In this document: in pieces, positions 11,663 through 23,979 of the stretch
Position numbering within the stretch: the first letter of the stretch is position 1
Layout of the letters: every line of letters begins with the position of its first letter
From: Vicia villosa
Lineage: Eukaryota; Streptophyta; Magnoliopsida; Fabales; Fabaceae
Direction of reading: 5' to 3'
DNA: 64,000 bases
NCBI RefSeq assembly: GCF_029867415.1
Contig: NW_026705293.1
Coordinates: 434,001 to 498,000 of the forward strand
Notes under the pieces: model-generated
What the model saw: only the letters and a program-made list of their open reading frames with translations
Told to the model about the DNA's origin: nothing
Databases searched by the model: none
Made by a program: the position numbers and the translations under genes

Positions 11663-12774
11663 TTGTAATTAGCTCAATTAAATTGACAATTTTTTGATAG
11701 ATAATTAATGTAATTTATGGTAAAAGTAAGATTTTTTCAATAAATAAATTATTCATAGTTTTAATTATAAACTAAATTAGTAGAATGTTTTATTTCTTAA
11801 TAATCTAACTAAAATAATTACACTACAAAATGCTAGAAAATCCTCTTAATATATTAATTTTCTACCACTTGGATTATAAAATGAATTGAAGTTTATCCAC
11901 GTGCAGTATATAGTGAATTATTTCTCTTATAATTATTACATTTAACATTTACACAAGATAGCCATTATTTCTAATTATTTCTTACTATTTATTAAATCTA
12001 CAATTAATTTGACTTCAAAATCAGTCATAAAGTAAACGTGTGTAGCCGTATTTTTATTTTGAAAATTGATTGGAAACCTGCAAAAGCGTTTCTCATTCTA
12101 CTTTTACTTTTCTCAATTGAAAAAGAAATTGAAACGAACTCTATTTTACTTTCAATGTGTTTTCTTAACTGAAACAAATAAAGCATTAAAAAAATAATGT
12201 TTTTAAAATTAAAATACAATAATAATAATAATAATATCTCTAAAAAAATTTTTACAAATAAATCCACACAGTTAACTTTTTTTTTTCAATCCTAATTATT
12301 ATCCACAAGATACTTTGCATTCTACAAGGTACTAATATCAGGTTTTTATATTTTATGTCAATACCAATGATTCTAAAATACTACTACCTTTTATTTATGT
12401 TATTAAAACCTATAGAATCTTATAATCATTATACTATCTTTTATTTATTTCTTGCAAATTATCTCACGTTTCCAAGAACAAAATCTTTGCATTCAAGAGT
12501 TTTACACCAATTAAAAATAAAATTTTGAAAACATAATTATAGATTAAATCGTTTTTTAATAATGGAAACTAATTTAAAAAGTGGGTTAATTGCGTCATTT
12601 CATAAAAAAAAACTTTTACTTATATGGAGTTTAGACATTTATACTACAATTTTAATTATTATTTAATAATAATAATCATATTTAATTTTACGAAATACAC
12701 TTAAAATATTAATTAATTAATTCAATTATATAAACGAGAATATGTGACGAAAAATTTTATAAACAGGAAAAAGT

Positions 12775-13180
12775 TTAGTGTTGTACACTTATTTTTATAA
12801 ACTGTAATAAGTTATAAATATTTTTATAAACGGTTTAAAGTCAACTATTTATACAAGTATTGGTATAAATAGAAAAAACTATAAATATTTTTATAAACGG
12901 AAAAAAATCGACGATTGACGGTTGATACATTTATTTTTATAAACGGGAATAAGTTATAAATATTTTTATAAACGGGAAAAAGTCTATCATTGATACAATT
13001 ATTTTTATAAACGAGAATAATTTATAAATATTTTTATAAACTGCAAAAAGTCTATTGTTGATATAATTATTTTTATAAACGGGAAAAAGTTACAAATATT
13101 TTTATAATTACAAAAAAGGTCAACTATTGATAAAATTATTTTTATAAACGGAAATAAGTTACAAATATTTTTATAAATGG
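12775..13180 (+). repeat. AT-rich minisatellite, period about 68 bp
   Basis: About six imperfect copies of a unit built from atttttataaacgg and aataagttacaaat blocks. For example, the phrase gatacaattatttttataaa at 12992 recurs with one change about 68 bases later. Similar degenerate units lie near 53140-53220 and 54200-54330 inside the Helitron at 51607, so the array seems to be an internal feature of this Helitron family. Confidence 0.7.
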
Positions 13181-13456
13181 ACACACTGTTTCTAAAACCT
13201 TGCATCCGCCCTACAAAACCATGGGTGCGGGACGTGGAAGATATATAATCGTGTCTCTATGTGAAGTGTACTACATCATATACTCATATATTCTTTAACA
13301 TAATTTCTATCTATATCCTTGACAACAATTACAATCTGATAAATTAAATTAATATTTATATGATAATCATCATTTAAGATTTCTTTCTCTTAATTTATAT
13401 ATTTTTTATATACATTTTTAACCATAACTATATAATATTTATATTGACTTTGCGTG

Positions 13457-13486
13457 ACCCGTGCGAACGCACGGGTCCTTTACTAG
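13457..13486 (+). mobile_element. Helitron 3' terminus
   Basis: A perfect 8-bp stem acccgtgc / gcacgggt with loop gaac is followed after 6 bases by CTAG, then T of the host. Stem, spacing and final CTAG are the same as at 55183-55212, where the Helitron is delimited by an empty site. The 5' end of this copy was not found; the body is presumably the AT-rich DNA upstream, perhaps from about 10320. I saw no helicase or Rep coding in it. Confidence 0.8.
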
Positions 13487-13542
13487 TATATATCAAAAAG
13501 CATCAACTTCCCACTTGTTCTCGATCATATGCGACGCTGCAT

Positions 13543-13760
13543 CACTACAAAATAAATGTGCTATTTAGCGGGGGTTATATTTAAATTTTGAGGGGGTTTT
13601 TGACCTCCGCAACTCACTTGCGACAGTTTTATAAAATACTACAGATACGTGTGCCGTAGTTTATTTGCAGAGGTTTTGCGTAAACGCTGGTATTTTTTGC
13701 GGAGGTTAATTTGAGTGTGTTTAAACTTCCGTTACAGAAATTGATTTTGCGGAGGTTTTT
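13543..13760 (+). mobile_element. One end of a CACTA transposon
   Basis: It starts with CACTACAAAATAAATG and is followed by repeated subterminal motifs of the type tgcggaggtt (13560-13760) in both orientations. This is typical of CACTA termini. No matching inverted end was found nearby, so it is truncated or its partner has decayed. From about 13760 to 13975 the DNA is AT-rich and featureless. Confidence 0.55.
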
Positions 13761-13975
13761 AACCCCATCCAAATTTATGTATTGCTATTAGCTAAATTTT
13801 CTTAATTTTTCAAGTATCAGTTTTTCTAACTAATATGAAATAAAATTCTTCCAAGACAAACACTCGTATTTATTCTTATATATCACACTTTTAAATGGAA
13901 TTTTTAACAATAAAAAATTGAATATAACGTAAAATATTAAAATTTAACTTAAGGAGAACTTTGGAAATTTAAAAC

Positions 13976-14318
13976 TGTTAGAAGTGTGGTTAGACCTAAC
14001 TCAACCCTACAAAACCGGCTTGTAGGGTGAGGATTGCCCCCACTTATAAGGACATGTTCAGGCCGTATATTGTCCGATGTGGGACTCCCCCCTCACGCCC
14101 AGGACTAGACAACTAGAGCGTGGAAATAAATGGTGGGTGGCCCGATAGCAGAAACCATAGAAGGTGGCCCACCGGATCTTAAACGAGGCTCTGATACCAT
14201 GTTAAGAAGTGTGGTTAGGCCTAACTCAACCCTACAAAAACGGCTTGTAGGGTGAGGATTGCCCCCACTTATAAGGACATGTTCAGGCCATATATTGTCC
14301 GATGTGGGACTCTTAACA
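13976..14318 (-). mobile_element. TRIM (miniature LTR retrotransposon), minus orientation
   Basis: Two direct repeats of 112-119 bp at 13976-14087 and 14200-14318 share the body gaagtgtggttaggcctaac...gatgtgggactc. The right copy has perfect TGTTAAG/CTTAACA ends. On the minus strand TGGTATCAGAGCC (14199-14187) follows the right LTR directly, a Met-type primer site, and a G-rich polypurine tract (14086-14097) precedes the left LTR. The internal region is only about 100 bp and non-coding. The left LTR lacks its last six bases next to the polypurine tract. The flanks aaaac and gatac do not match as a target duplication. Confidence 0.8.
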
Positions 14319-16574
14319 GATACCAAGATAACAAAATGTTGTAAAACCACTACCCATTTGTACAAAACAACATAGCAGCAATGGAAAATCAGTTACACAA
14401 AATGAGAAGATTGATAATTTCATTTTGCAGCCGAACTTGGTACTAAATATCAGCCTCTGATAGTTGAAAAGTAGCATCTTGGCTAAAGAACTCATAATCC
14501 CCTGTATAAATTAACTAGAATCTCCTCAACTGGAAGACAGTTGACTTTTATAGAATGTATGTACCATTTTGTTAATTCACTAATCCCCTGTATACTTCAA
14601 AAGTAAGAAAATGAATTTCATGACCGTTAGCTCCCAATATTAATTTTTCCTTAAACACTAAAATACATGGCCATTAATTATCAGTATTTGGAAAGAGAAC
14701 ATAACAGATCAATATATACGAGTTAGGAGTATAGAAATTTGTATTTGAAAAATAGAAAATACTCACATAATATAGTAATAGACCTGTAGATACTCTTGAT
14801 TCCCCAATTATCATAAAAAGCATTCATGATCAAATATAATTAAACAAGTGTTGATGCAGGGTGCTAGACCTATCTCATTAAATGAGAGAAAAATAGTAAA
14901 AATAAGTAAGAAAAAAGAAACATGAAACTAGAGACAAAAACAAGTGTTGTCGTCCCGCACACACTATTGCAACAGCTTTACCACTGCTTAAGGTATCTTT
15001 CGCCATCTTGTGAGCAGAGGTCTAGAACTACAATAGATTCCTATCTTCCATGCGACTTTCAAATCTGCAACTCAATATGTAAAAATGTTAGATGAAATTC
15101 ATATACTAAGATCCAAAGCAACCATGTCTAGACCACCAAAAAATATTGATGATAATGACAAATTAAGAAGCAAAATAGCAAATAAGGCTCGTGATTAGTA
15201 AACTCCAAAATGGCCAATTAGTAATGTTAATTCTTTTACTCAAAAAAGATCTTGAAATAGTTAAAATGAAAATAAAATAAAACAAGATTTCATCTACTCT
15301 CACGGTTTTTCAAAAAGATCCCCCCAGTCTCAAAATCCAAAACAACAAATATTGATGTCAAAAGCCTCAAAAAGCATTGAAAGTTAAGTTAAGTCTGATT
15401 TACTTTTGTTAGAGACCATTAGGTGCTTGACATCCTAATATCTTCTATGATAAAAGTTTACTTCTTAGGTTGAATCTCCAAAGTAAGATGGGCTATATTA
15501 TTCGCAAATCAACAGTCTATATATTATGGGATATATTATCTTCAACCAAACACTCACTTAATTGTCTTAAAATGAAAAATTAAGATGAAATTTAAAAAGA
15601 ATTACCTGGGAACACCATCCAATGACACCAATATGCACGATCCCTTGATAGCATCCGACAACAAATGAAACAATTCCCTTCAACCTTTCACAATGTACGA
15701 CAATAAATCAACCAAAAATAATATAAATTTTTTGGTTAATTCCTAAAACAAATTAATACATTTTAAGAGACCAAAACCTCAATGTATTTGTAAGGTAACC
15801 CTCTCTCCTACTTAAGGATAGATTTCTCAAAACCAAGAAACTATGGCAGACTAAGGTGCAGCGTGGTTGTCGGAACTGTTAGGTAAACAATGAGTGAGTT
15901 TGAGTCAATCTAGAGTAGCATTTAGGCTATCCATATCTAATTTATTTTGTTCTTGGTGTCATTTTCACACCTCAAGTTATCTATACTCTTTTCCTGAGCT
16001 TGAACATAAAAATACTTCACACAATCATGAAAAATTACGCATCATTTTCACACCTCAAGTTATCTATATTCTTGTTGCACCGAAAATAATTGAAACGTTG
16101 TGGAGTAAAAAAATCGAGGAAAATAGATTAATTTGAGGAAAAGAGATGAAGAAGTTTTCATTAAAGCGGATGGGTTCGAAGTGAGAACGAGAAGAAAAGC
16201 CATGTGACAAGTTGAAATCTGAGGAGGAACATAATAGATGTCACATTCTTTCAAAATAAAAGTAAATAAGTGAATAGTGAAATTTGAGTGGACACCAAAA
16301 TGGAAAAGGCGGAAAACCTACCGAAAAAGCTGGATAATATTTTTTATTTTCCGGTTTTTTATTAAAACCCTTCAGCTTATTGCTTTTATTAGCTCTCATA
16401 CCAAATTTTTAACTTAATAAGAGGGGTGTTTTAAATCCTCCGGTTGTAGAAAAAGTGAAGCTAATGAAACAAGTCGTAGCCCAAACCCTAACTCCAACAG
16501 AAAACCCTATATTGTTGCAGATATGCTGATAATCCTCTCCCCTTCTTTGCTTGCAACATTCACAATTACAGATA
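14319..16574. other. Non-coding region upstream of the F-box gene
   Basis: About 2.2 kb of AT-rich DNA without a frame that I can support. The block at 15960-16070 contains a short direct repeat (cattttcacacctcaagttatctata at about 15960 and 16041). The promoter of the F-box gene should lie in its last part. A taataagagg stretch precedes the likely leader but I see no clear TATA box. Confidence 0.5.
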
Positions 16575-17883
16575 ATGTCTTCTGGCCGTTCAATTCCTAC
16601 TGAGGATAGAATTAGCGACTTGCCGGAGTCAATTCTCTGCCACATTCTCTCCTTCCTTCCAACCAAAGCCGCTGCAACCACAATGATTCTCTCAAAGAGA
16701 TGGAAACCGGTATGGCTCTCTGTCGTTATTCTTAACTTCGATGACAAAGAATTCAATGACTTTGAGACATTTCACAAGTTTGTTTATTCAACCATGTTCT
16801 CTTTGCGAGACAAAAAGACTTCGATCCAATCGTTTACCTTGAAATTATGCTTCTATTCTCGCTTCAAACCAAGAGAATTGAATAGAATTTTTAAATTTGT
16901 GGTGCAACGAGGAGTCAAGAATCTTAACTTCGACTTGTCTGGTAAACCGCTTTGTATCAAATTACCTCCTTGCATTCTCAGTTGTAAGACACTTCAGGTT
17001 CTTAGATTGGAAAACGTAAAATTGTGGGATTTTGACCAAGTGAATTTTCCTTGTCTCAAAACTATTCATTTGAATAACGTTGATTTGACATCTCCTAAAT
17101 ATTTTGCAAAGTTTCTATATGGCTGCCCTATTTTAGAAGATTTGAACGCAAAATCACGTACCTTCCAGAAATCAATCGATCCCATGGAAAACTTGAATGC
17201 TTTACCTAATTTGGTCAAAGTAAAGATTTGTTATAATACGGATATTCCGATGTCTTTGGTTTGTAAGACGAGAATTTTGCATATAGAACAGGTATGAATG
17301 TTATCCTACTGAATATTCACTATTTGCATTGAATATACATTAATTAATTAATTGTTTAATCTATATGCTCATAATCTATCAAATAGAGTATACATTTCTA
17401 ACGTTCGATTGTGTGCAACTCACGCAGATATGGGGCATGACTTGGAAACCACTTCCCATGTTTCACAATTTGACTCACATGGAACTTACTTTTTTGATTA
17501 GCTTACTAAAGAGGGAGTGCAGGTCGTTGATAGAAATACTCCCACATTTTCCCAATCTTCAACATTTTAACATTAAGTTAAATTTTATGAATATAAGGGG
17601 TGCAACATATATTTGTTCTGAATGTTCGAAGGTTGTTCCACCCAATCCCACTGTTGCTCCAGAATGTCTCTCCTCACAGCTAAAAACACTTAGCATTAAA
17701 TGTTCCACAGACACAAAAAACATCAACAATTGTGAGTTCCAATTTGTAAAATATATTATGCAACATTCAAAAGTACTAGAGACTGTGAGAGTCAAAAGTA
17801 CCCGCCTTAAAACGAACCAAATGTTTATGAAGTTATCTTCATGCACAAGGAGCTCTCCAACATGTAAACTTTTATTTGGTTGA
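16575..17883 (+). CDS. F-box/FBD domain protein
   Basis: Two exons, 16575-17291 and 17428-17883, are joined by a 136-bp intron with gtatga donor and gcag acceptor in phase 0. They give about 390 residues, normal for plant F-box/LRR/FBD proteins. Residues 12-45 form the F-box ([20 protein letters not shown], then SKRWKPVW), which would bind the SKP1 adaptor of an SCF ubiquitin ligase. Leucine-rich repeats follow ([25 protein letters not shown]). The C-terminus has an FBD-like tail ([17 protein letters not shown]). The substrate is unknown. I chose the ATG at 16575 because the family starts close to the F-box; an in-frame ATG at 16551 would add eight residues. No lesion is visible, so it may be functional. 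Confidence 0.88.
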
Positions 17884-18255
17884 TGATGATAATTATGTCG
17901 TGGTTTTCTTTTGGAAGAATGAGTAGTGGTTTTTCATGAAAGAAATTTTCGGGAGTAATATCATATACTTTCTCTTAGTGTAAAGAGAGAGATGAATCCA
18001 TGTAATCAAAGTTCTACCTTTTGTTTATTTTATTGTTTGGTGTAGTCCGGTTGTTGATCCTACGAATACTGGAGAAATCTATAACTATGATGCATTTTGA
18101 TTGTTAGTTGATTGCTAGAAATTTGAAATGTTTGATTTTTTGCTTGGGTTAGAGGTGTGTTTTGGTGTATGAATATTTAATGTACCAATTAAATTTTATT
18201 TTTAAGGTAAGCCATGAACTGTTTCTTGGTGTTTAGGTAAGATGAAGTATAACAT
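17884..18255. other. 3' flank of the F-box gene with LINE target duplication
   Basis: T-rich non-coding DNA, plausible 3' untranslated region. Its last 15 bases, gatgaagtataacat at 18241-18255, are the left target duplication of the LINE that follows. Confidence 0.6.
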
Positions 18256-20172
18256 TTTTTTTTTTTAGTAAACAAGAGATATATTGATAGGAGAACTAAG
18301 GGTTCTCAATCCTGTTTACAAAAGAGCGGCACTAGACCGGAACACAAGAAGAAAGGCCGAAAGAAAAAAACGAAGAAATTAACACCAAATTAAAATTATG
18401 ACAAGAACCGCAATGGTTCCTTAACAAAATCATAATAAGAATAATTGGCGTGGGTAATTTCTCCACAAAAAGACCACCTCCAAACCAAGCATTTAATGCT
18501 CCAAACCAAGTCATCTAAATTCCAATCCTCCGACCTAAAACACATCCCATTTCGGCTCAACCAAATGGACCAAGTCGTGGCCAACCAAATGACATCTAAT
18601 TTCTTTACACCTACTTTTTTTGATTTACAAAAAGAGTGCCAATCCATAAAATTTGACAAGCTCTCTTCCTCCCCCAAACCATGTTTTCCTATCCAAAAAG
18701 CTATATCCCTCCAAATACGCTTTACACAAGGGCAAGCAAAAAAAGAATGATCCCGGTTTTCCGGAACAATACGACAAAAGGAGCAAAGTAAATCATCGGG
18801 AAGGATAGGAATACCTCGAATAACCAAGAGATCTTTTGTTGGAAGTCTATTAGCTAGGATCCTCCACCCAAAAGCCTTAATCTTAAAAGGAACATCCGCT
18901 TTCCACACCAAAGATTTAGCCTCATAATATCTTCCACACGGGCCAAGAGGAGTCCGGTGCATAGCATAAGCTTCATAACAAGATGCTACCGAAAAGGAAT
19001 CAACCCCTATACGGTCCCACGCCACCTCATCCTTAAACGCGCCCAACCCTCCAAACGCCTCCAACAAAGTGCACAAGGATCCCCATTCGGTCAAGACACG
19101 AGGAGAGTACATCCGGTTTTCCGGAATACCACATTTCCCCCATAACCACTTATCGTCCACCCAACCTCCCATCGCCGCCACCGAAACTCCCTTCAAGCAA
19201 GAAGCCTCAAAAAGATTTGGAAATTCTTCCTTCAAAACCAATCCGCCTAACCACCTCGCTTCCCAAAAGGGAGTGTTAAACCCATTATGAACAAAGAACC
19301 TGCAAAAAGAAACAAACGGGTCAAAAAAAGAGTTTGCTCCCAACTTCATGATGTCTTTCCACCACACGGACTCCCCGCTCTTACTCCTCGGGGAGATAAC
19401 TCCACCCATAACCTTCACCCCTAAATCACCATATCGCGCCTTAAGAATATTAAGACACAAAGAATCCTCCCCTTTAAGAATTTTCCACCTCCATTTACTT
19501 AAAAGAGCCAAATTAAAGTCCGCCACATTTTTTACTCCAATTCCTCCTTTCTCGAACGGTTGAGTTACCTCCCTCCAACTAATCCAATGTATGCACCTCC
19601 TACCTTCTCTTCCACCCCATAAAAAAGAGCTTTGAATCCGTGTGACCTCCTTTACTACCTTGCGAGGCATTTTATAAAAAGACATAGTGAACACGGTTAA
19701 AGAACTCAAAATAGATTTCAACAAAGTTATTCTACCACCAATGTTAAGGAACCGATTTTTCCACCCCGCCAACCGGTGCTTCAACTTGGAAATAAGCGGA
19801 CCCCAAGTTTCATATTTCCTTGGGTTGAAGCCAACCGGAATCCCAAGGAAAAGGAAGTTGCTCTCTTCGATCTTGCAAGAAAGAACATAGGAAGCGGCTT
19901 CCAAGAATCCTTCATTGACATTTATCCCAATCAACTTACTTTTGTGGTAATTAATTCCCAAACCCGAAACCAACTCAAAGGCTTTTAGAACCGCTCTTAT
20001 GGCCCACACATGTTTCCATGTACCTTTCCCCACCAAAAGAGTGTCATCCGCAAATTGGAGAACGTCCACGTCACACTTCCGATGAATTGAAAAGCTTTCA
20101 AAATCCCCCACTTCAATAGATTTCCTAATCAACCCCGTTAAAGCTTCCGCTACTATCACATAAAGAAACGGC
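18256..20172 (-). mobile_element. 5'-truncated L1-type LINE with perfect 15-bp target duplication
   Basis: A poly-T run at the left end is the poly-A tail of a minus-strand insertion. Perfect copies of gatgaagtataacat flank it at 18241-18255 and 20173-20187. Truncation falls inside the reverse transcriptase, just before the FLYVIVAEAL motif, a normal product of incomplete target-primed reverse transcription. The long open frame and perfect target duplication indicate a recent insertion. Confidence 0.95.
18396..20171 (-). pseudogene. LINE ORF2, C-terminal part (reverse transcriptase and zf-RVT)
   Basis: About 590 residues are open up to the truncated end. The FADDT active-site motif of reverse transcriptase lies near residue 37 of the frame (ATG at 20159). 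The thumb region contains GLGINYHKSKL, FLGIPVG and KGGIGVKN. The zinc-binding RVT domain is near the C-terminus (WKADVPFKIKAFGWRIL, LLCSFCRIVPENRDHSFFAC). Endonuclease and the N-terminal half of the reverse transcriptase are missing, so the copy cannot move by itself. No internal stops or shifts are seen. Confidence 0.93.
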
Positions 20173-20732
20173 GATGAAGTATAACATAATTTGTCAGATT
20201 ACAAAAATTGATATGTTTTTGAAATTGGTGGTTTGTAAATTCTTTCAAGTTTTTTTTGTCAGATGAATGCTACTTACTCAATTGTCTGGTAGAATGAAAT
20301 TGATAAGGGATAAAAGATGCTGTTTGTGAATTTTAAGTTAAGCTTGGAGGCATATGCTATTATGATGATTTTGTGTGTTGTATGGCTCACTAGGATTCAA
20401 CTTTAATATTTTGTGTGTTATATGGATCACTCCGTTATAGGTGTGGACAGCTCTGTTGTTGAGTGCAAACTTGTAATCTGCATATCATAGGTTCTATATG
20501 TCAGCATTTTATTACTGAACTCTTGAATCACTTATATGCATTGGCTTTTAGCACGAGGAGTGTTCAAAATTCATTTGTTACTTTATGTAGTTTTTTTCCG
20601 TTAGAATTAAAGGTTAACGCTTCAACTGCTACAAAGTCGTTCAATTTTCGGTGAATAACTTCATTATGAATGGAACATCTATTATTGATATCTATAACTG
20701 AAAGCAACATCTATACATTCAAAACAACAGTA

Positions 20733-20826
20733 CTCTTTCAGGTTCGCTGCATCTCGCATACACGATTCTGTTGCACACGGAGGCCGCACATCGAAATTTG
20801 TTCCAGGTGGAGGTCTTGGTTGTGGG
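20733..20826 (+). repeat. Left arm of a spaced inverted repeat
   Basis: The stretch containing gctgcatctcgcatacac and ttgcacacggagg matches the complement of 22411-22512 at roughly 85 percent, with one gap of about 12 bases. The arms are 1.6 kb apart. It looks like an inverted duplication of an exon-like segment (a ctttcag precedes both arms) rather than transposon ends, because no target duplication is visible. Confidence 0.65.
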
Positions 20827-21029
20827 TTTATCGCACCCACAATTCTGTGGCAGAACCTCATGTTTTAATTTGTTCAAAACTGTATTGGATGTGCTGCCAA
20901 TTGATAGCAGAGACCATCTCATCCAAGTTTGTTCACTCTTCCATAGCAATGTCCAAGTTTGTTCGACGAATGAAAGTCGTTGGTTACATTTGCAAGCATT
21001 ATAAAAAATTAAATCAAAAGAATAAAACA

Positions 21030-21600
21030 GAATAAGAGTGATGGATATATACCATGCTTCAGATTTCAACTACGATAAACAAGTGATAAAGGTTCTTAAA
21101 AAATATCAATGACTAGAGCTTAGTATGAAGAAGAAGTGATGAGAAGTAAGGTTTAGGATCTGAAACAAGAAGCTGATAAATCCAAAGCTTAGTCTGAAGA
21201 AATATAGGGGAAACTAGAGCTTTTATCGAAACAAGCTGAAGAAAGAAAAGCTGCAGATAAAAGGTAGACTGGTAGAGTCTACGTTTCATATTCCAGTGGT
21301 AAGATCATATTGACAGTATTTTATTCTTAAGATTCTTCAATCTATAACTTGCACATGTTTGTGGCTTGAGAAGCATCATGCTTAGTTATTCCACTGATGA
21401 GCTGATTGGAACCTAACAACCTCAACGGCAACGTGAACAGCAGGAAGAAAAGGCTTATTGATCTTACTTTTGTTGCAGCCATGTGTGTTGGAATCGCATG
21501 AAAGCATAAGAAAACCAAGCAAGAAAGTGAAGGATCTGCCACAACTAACACTTCTCCTCCAAAGAAAACATACAAAGAGAAGAGAAAGTAAATTATCAAT
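21030..21600 (+). pseudogene. Possible degenerate coding remnant, not identified
   Basis: One plus-strand frame reads as a lysine- and glutamate-rich helix interrupted by several stops (for example LELLSKQAEERKAADKR just before a GT donor near 21266). A second piece with a hydrophobic stretch (IDLTFVAAMCVGI) follows near 21460. This looks like a broken coiled-coil or membrane-anchor protein, but I do not recognise the family. Confidence 0.25.
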
Positions 21601-22410
21601 GATAAATTTGCGCCAATGTTACGATAAAGAGTTACAAAAAGGGGCGTCAGCGAATCAACAAGGACATTAATCTAAGGCATAGATTTATCTACTACTCATG
21701 CTGTAACAAGTTTGGCAAAGAGGTTTAATGACGAAAATTAACAAAGTTTAATCTACACTTGTGCAACAATTCTTAATGTGACTCTTGGACTTTATGTTTC
21801 CTACAAGAATCATCCTCGCTTAGACCATAGGCAACAACATGTTACATGACAACATTCTTGGCATTATTGGCATTCTTGGCATTGTATCTAATATTAAAAC
21901 ATGTATTATTTACTTTTTACTCATTTTTCTGTTGCGAGATGTATTATTTTCTTGGCATTATTTACCTTTTACTCATTTTTAACCTCAAATTAATAAAAAA
22001 TATCAATACAACTTAGGAATAGTTTTGTCAAATTGTTCTAATTTATCCAATCACTAAAAAAATTAAAAAATAAGAAGGATCAAAATGAACAAAATCAAAT
22101 CTTTTAGTATTCATTCATTAGAGATTACATGAGATTGAAATTATATTCAAAAGTCAGTGGATACACAAACTACACAAACTGTACAAAATTTTCTAAACTA
22201 TGAAATCAATTTCAATCTGTACAAAATCATTCCAAAATAAAGCAATAAGATTCAATTCTAAAACCTAATTCTTACCTATAAGTACCTAAAAAATTTTACA
22301 CATAGGGGACACCAATTGCACCAAGTATTCATTCTCTCACACTGAATCACAAACCAATTCTCACATTGAGAAAAAATTCCACACAAACACTCATTCATTC
22401 ATTCACGACC

Positions 22411-22512
22411 TCATAACCAAGACCCTCCACGACTCCACCTGCAACAAACTTCGATGTACGACCTCCGTGTGCAACAGGATTGTGTATGCGAGATGCAGCA
22501 AACCTGAAAGAG
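22411..22512 (-). repeat. Right arm of the spaced inverted repeat
   Basis: Complementary to 20733-20826; see that entry. The sequence between the arms includes weak coding remnants and AT-rich DNA. Confidence 0.65.
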
Positions 22513-22960
22513 AGATGAATGTACCGTGAATCAAAGATTTAGCGTGCCAAGTTGTTGTGTCTTAGCGTGCCAATCCAATTCCCTCACATCTATTCATTCT
22601 ACCCATTCTTGAGACAACACATAAAACGAGAAATATTGGTGAAAATCAAAAGCATTGAAATGAAGATGAACCAGAAAGGGACTTGCAGAGTTAAATCTGT
22701 CAAAGAAGGACATAATGACAACAAGATTGGCTCAAACATTGAGAAGAGCCTGTGGCTTGAACAGAACTCAAATTACGATGTAGATAAATCTATTCACAAA
22801 CTAAGAAAAAAGTTATGAATTTCGATTATAGACTACCAACAGTGAGCAAATTGTAATGAACTCAATTAGAAGTATTGCAATGAAAAGTACTGTTGTATTG
22901 ACTTCCTATGGCATGTAAGTAGCAACTGAAAAACATAGCGCATAACATGATGACTTTGTG

Positions 22961-23979
22961 AATGGAAAGTTTCCATTCACAAATCATCATTTTTTTCAAC
23001 CATGAGGGCGAGGCCACAAGTCTGCTAATATATTTTTTTTGTGTTCTTCAAATTTCATTAAAAAAACACATTTTATTATATGGTTTGTCCACTCTTTCAT
23101 AACAATGTCCAAGCTTATTCCATGAATGAAAATTGTTGATTGCATTTGCAAGCTTAATAAAAAATTAAATAAAAAAATAAAGTGGCTAACCAATAAAACT
23201 CTAAAAATTTATTTCATCTCATTATGTACATTACATAGGATTCTATACTAGAAAAAAAACAACAAACCAATCCCGTAGGCTACCATGCTAGTGCTAAATA
23301 GATAGGTAATAGACATTGATAACAAGGATACCGTAGTGACACATATCCGCATTTCGCAGACAAAAACTCCCTCCTATGCAAAACCAATCCGAATTATGCC
23401 ATTATAACTCGACCTACAATCTTTGTTCTTTTTCACCTCTTTTTCATTCTAGCGCAATCACATTAAGCCCGTTATCCGTACACATTCATAGTAAGGGAAC
23501 CGGTTAGCGACTATGATCCTTTTCATTAGCACAGGGTTCTGGTTACAAAAGTGGCACACCCCTTTTTATAACCCATCGTAATTGTGGGGGATCAGACCGT
23601 AATCCGCCCTACCGAGTCCAATACCAGAGACCAATGGACCAACTAACAATGGGCGTTACTTTTTTTTTTAGAATCAACAACCGTTGGGCTAAATGACCGG
23701 GTGAGGGTCACCTAACTTAGAAGGTGTATTCCCTTTTTTTTTTCAATTTAATCGAACATTCATTCGTTATTTTTCAGGATCATTCACTTATATTCATCGG
23801 CCGCCAAACGTAGACGTGCTTAAGATGGTGCCGACTGCTAGTATAAACTACTTAAGAGGCTACTTCAAAACTTAGAACTCGAGGTCTCGGCATAATGGTT
23901 ATTCAAATCGGACACACATACTTAGGGAATTTAGGGTGTTAGGACGGTACCGATATTATCAAAACTTTCCTAAGTCTAC
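22961..23979. repeat. Conserved 3' flank of repeat-protein gene, block A
   Basis: About 1 kb downstream of the minus-strand gene at 23980 that matches 33215-34231 with only scattered differences. No long frame is present in either copy. The conservation comes from the segmental duplication. I see no similarity to a transposon that I can name. Confidence 0.7.

Larger units (their letters stand above)
20188..22960. other. Region between LINE and repeat-protein block, with an inverted repeat pair
   Basis: It contains an inverted repeat (20733-20826 with 22411-22512) and a degenerate coding-like stretch around 21060-21600. It also has short segments that recur elsewhere: 20280-20320 resembles 33125-33165, and 20930-21030 resembles 23090-23190 and 33335-33430. 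This suggests that block A of the duplication once began near 20270 and that block B lost or never had the inner 2.5 kb. Confidence 0.5.

Noticed and set aside
18445..19988. Several plus-strand frames of 60-100 codons
   Set aside because: They are antisense to the LINE reverse transcriptase and have no independent support.
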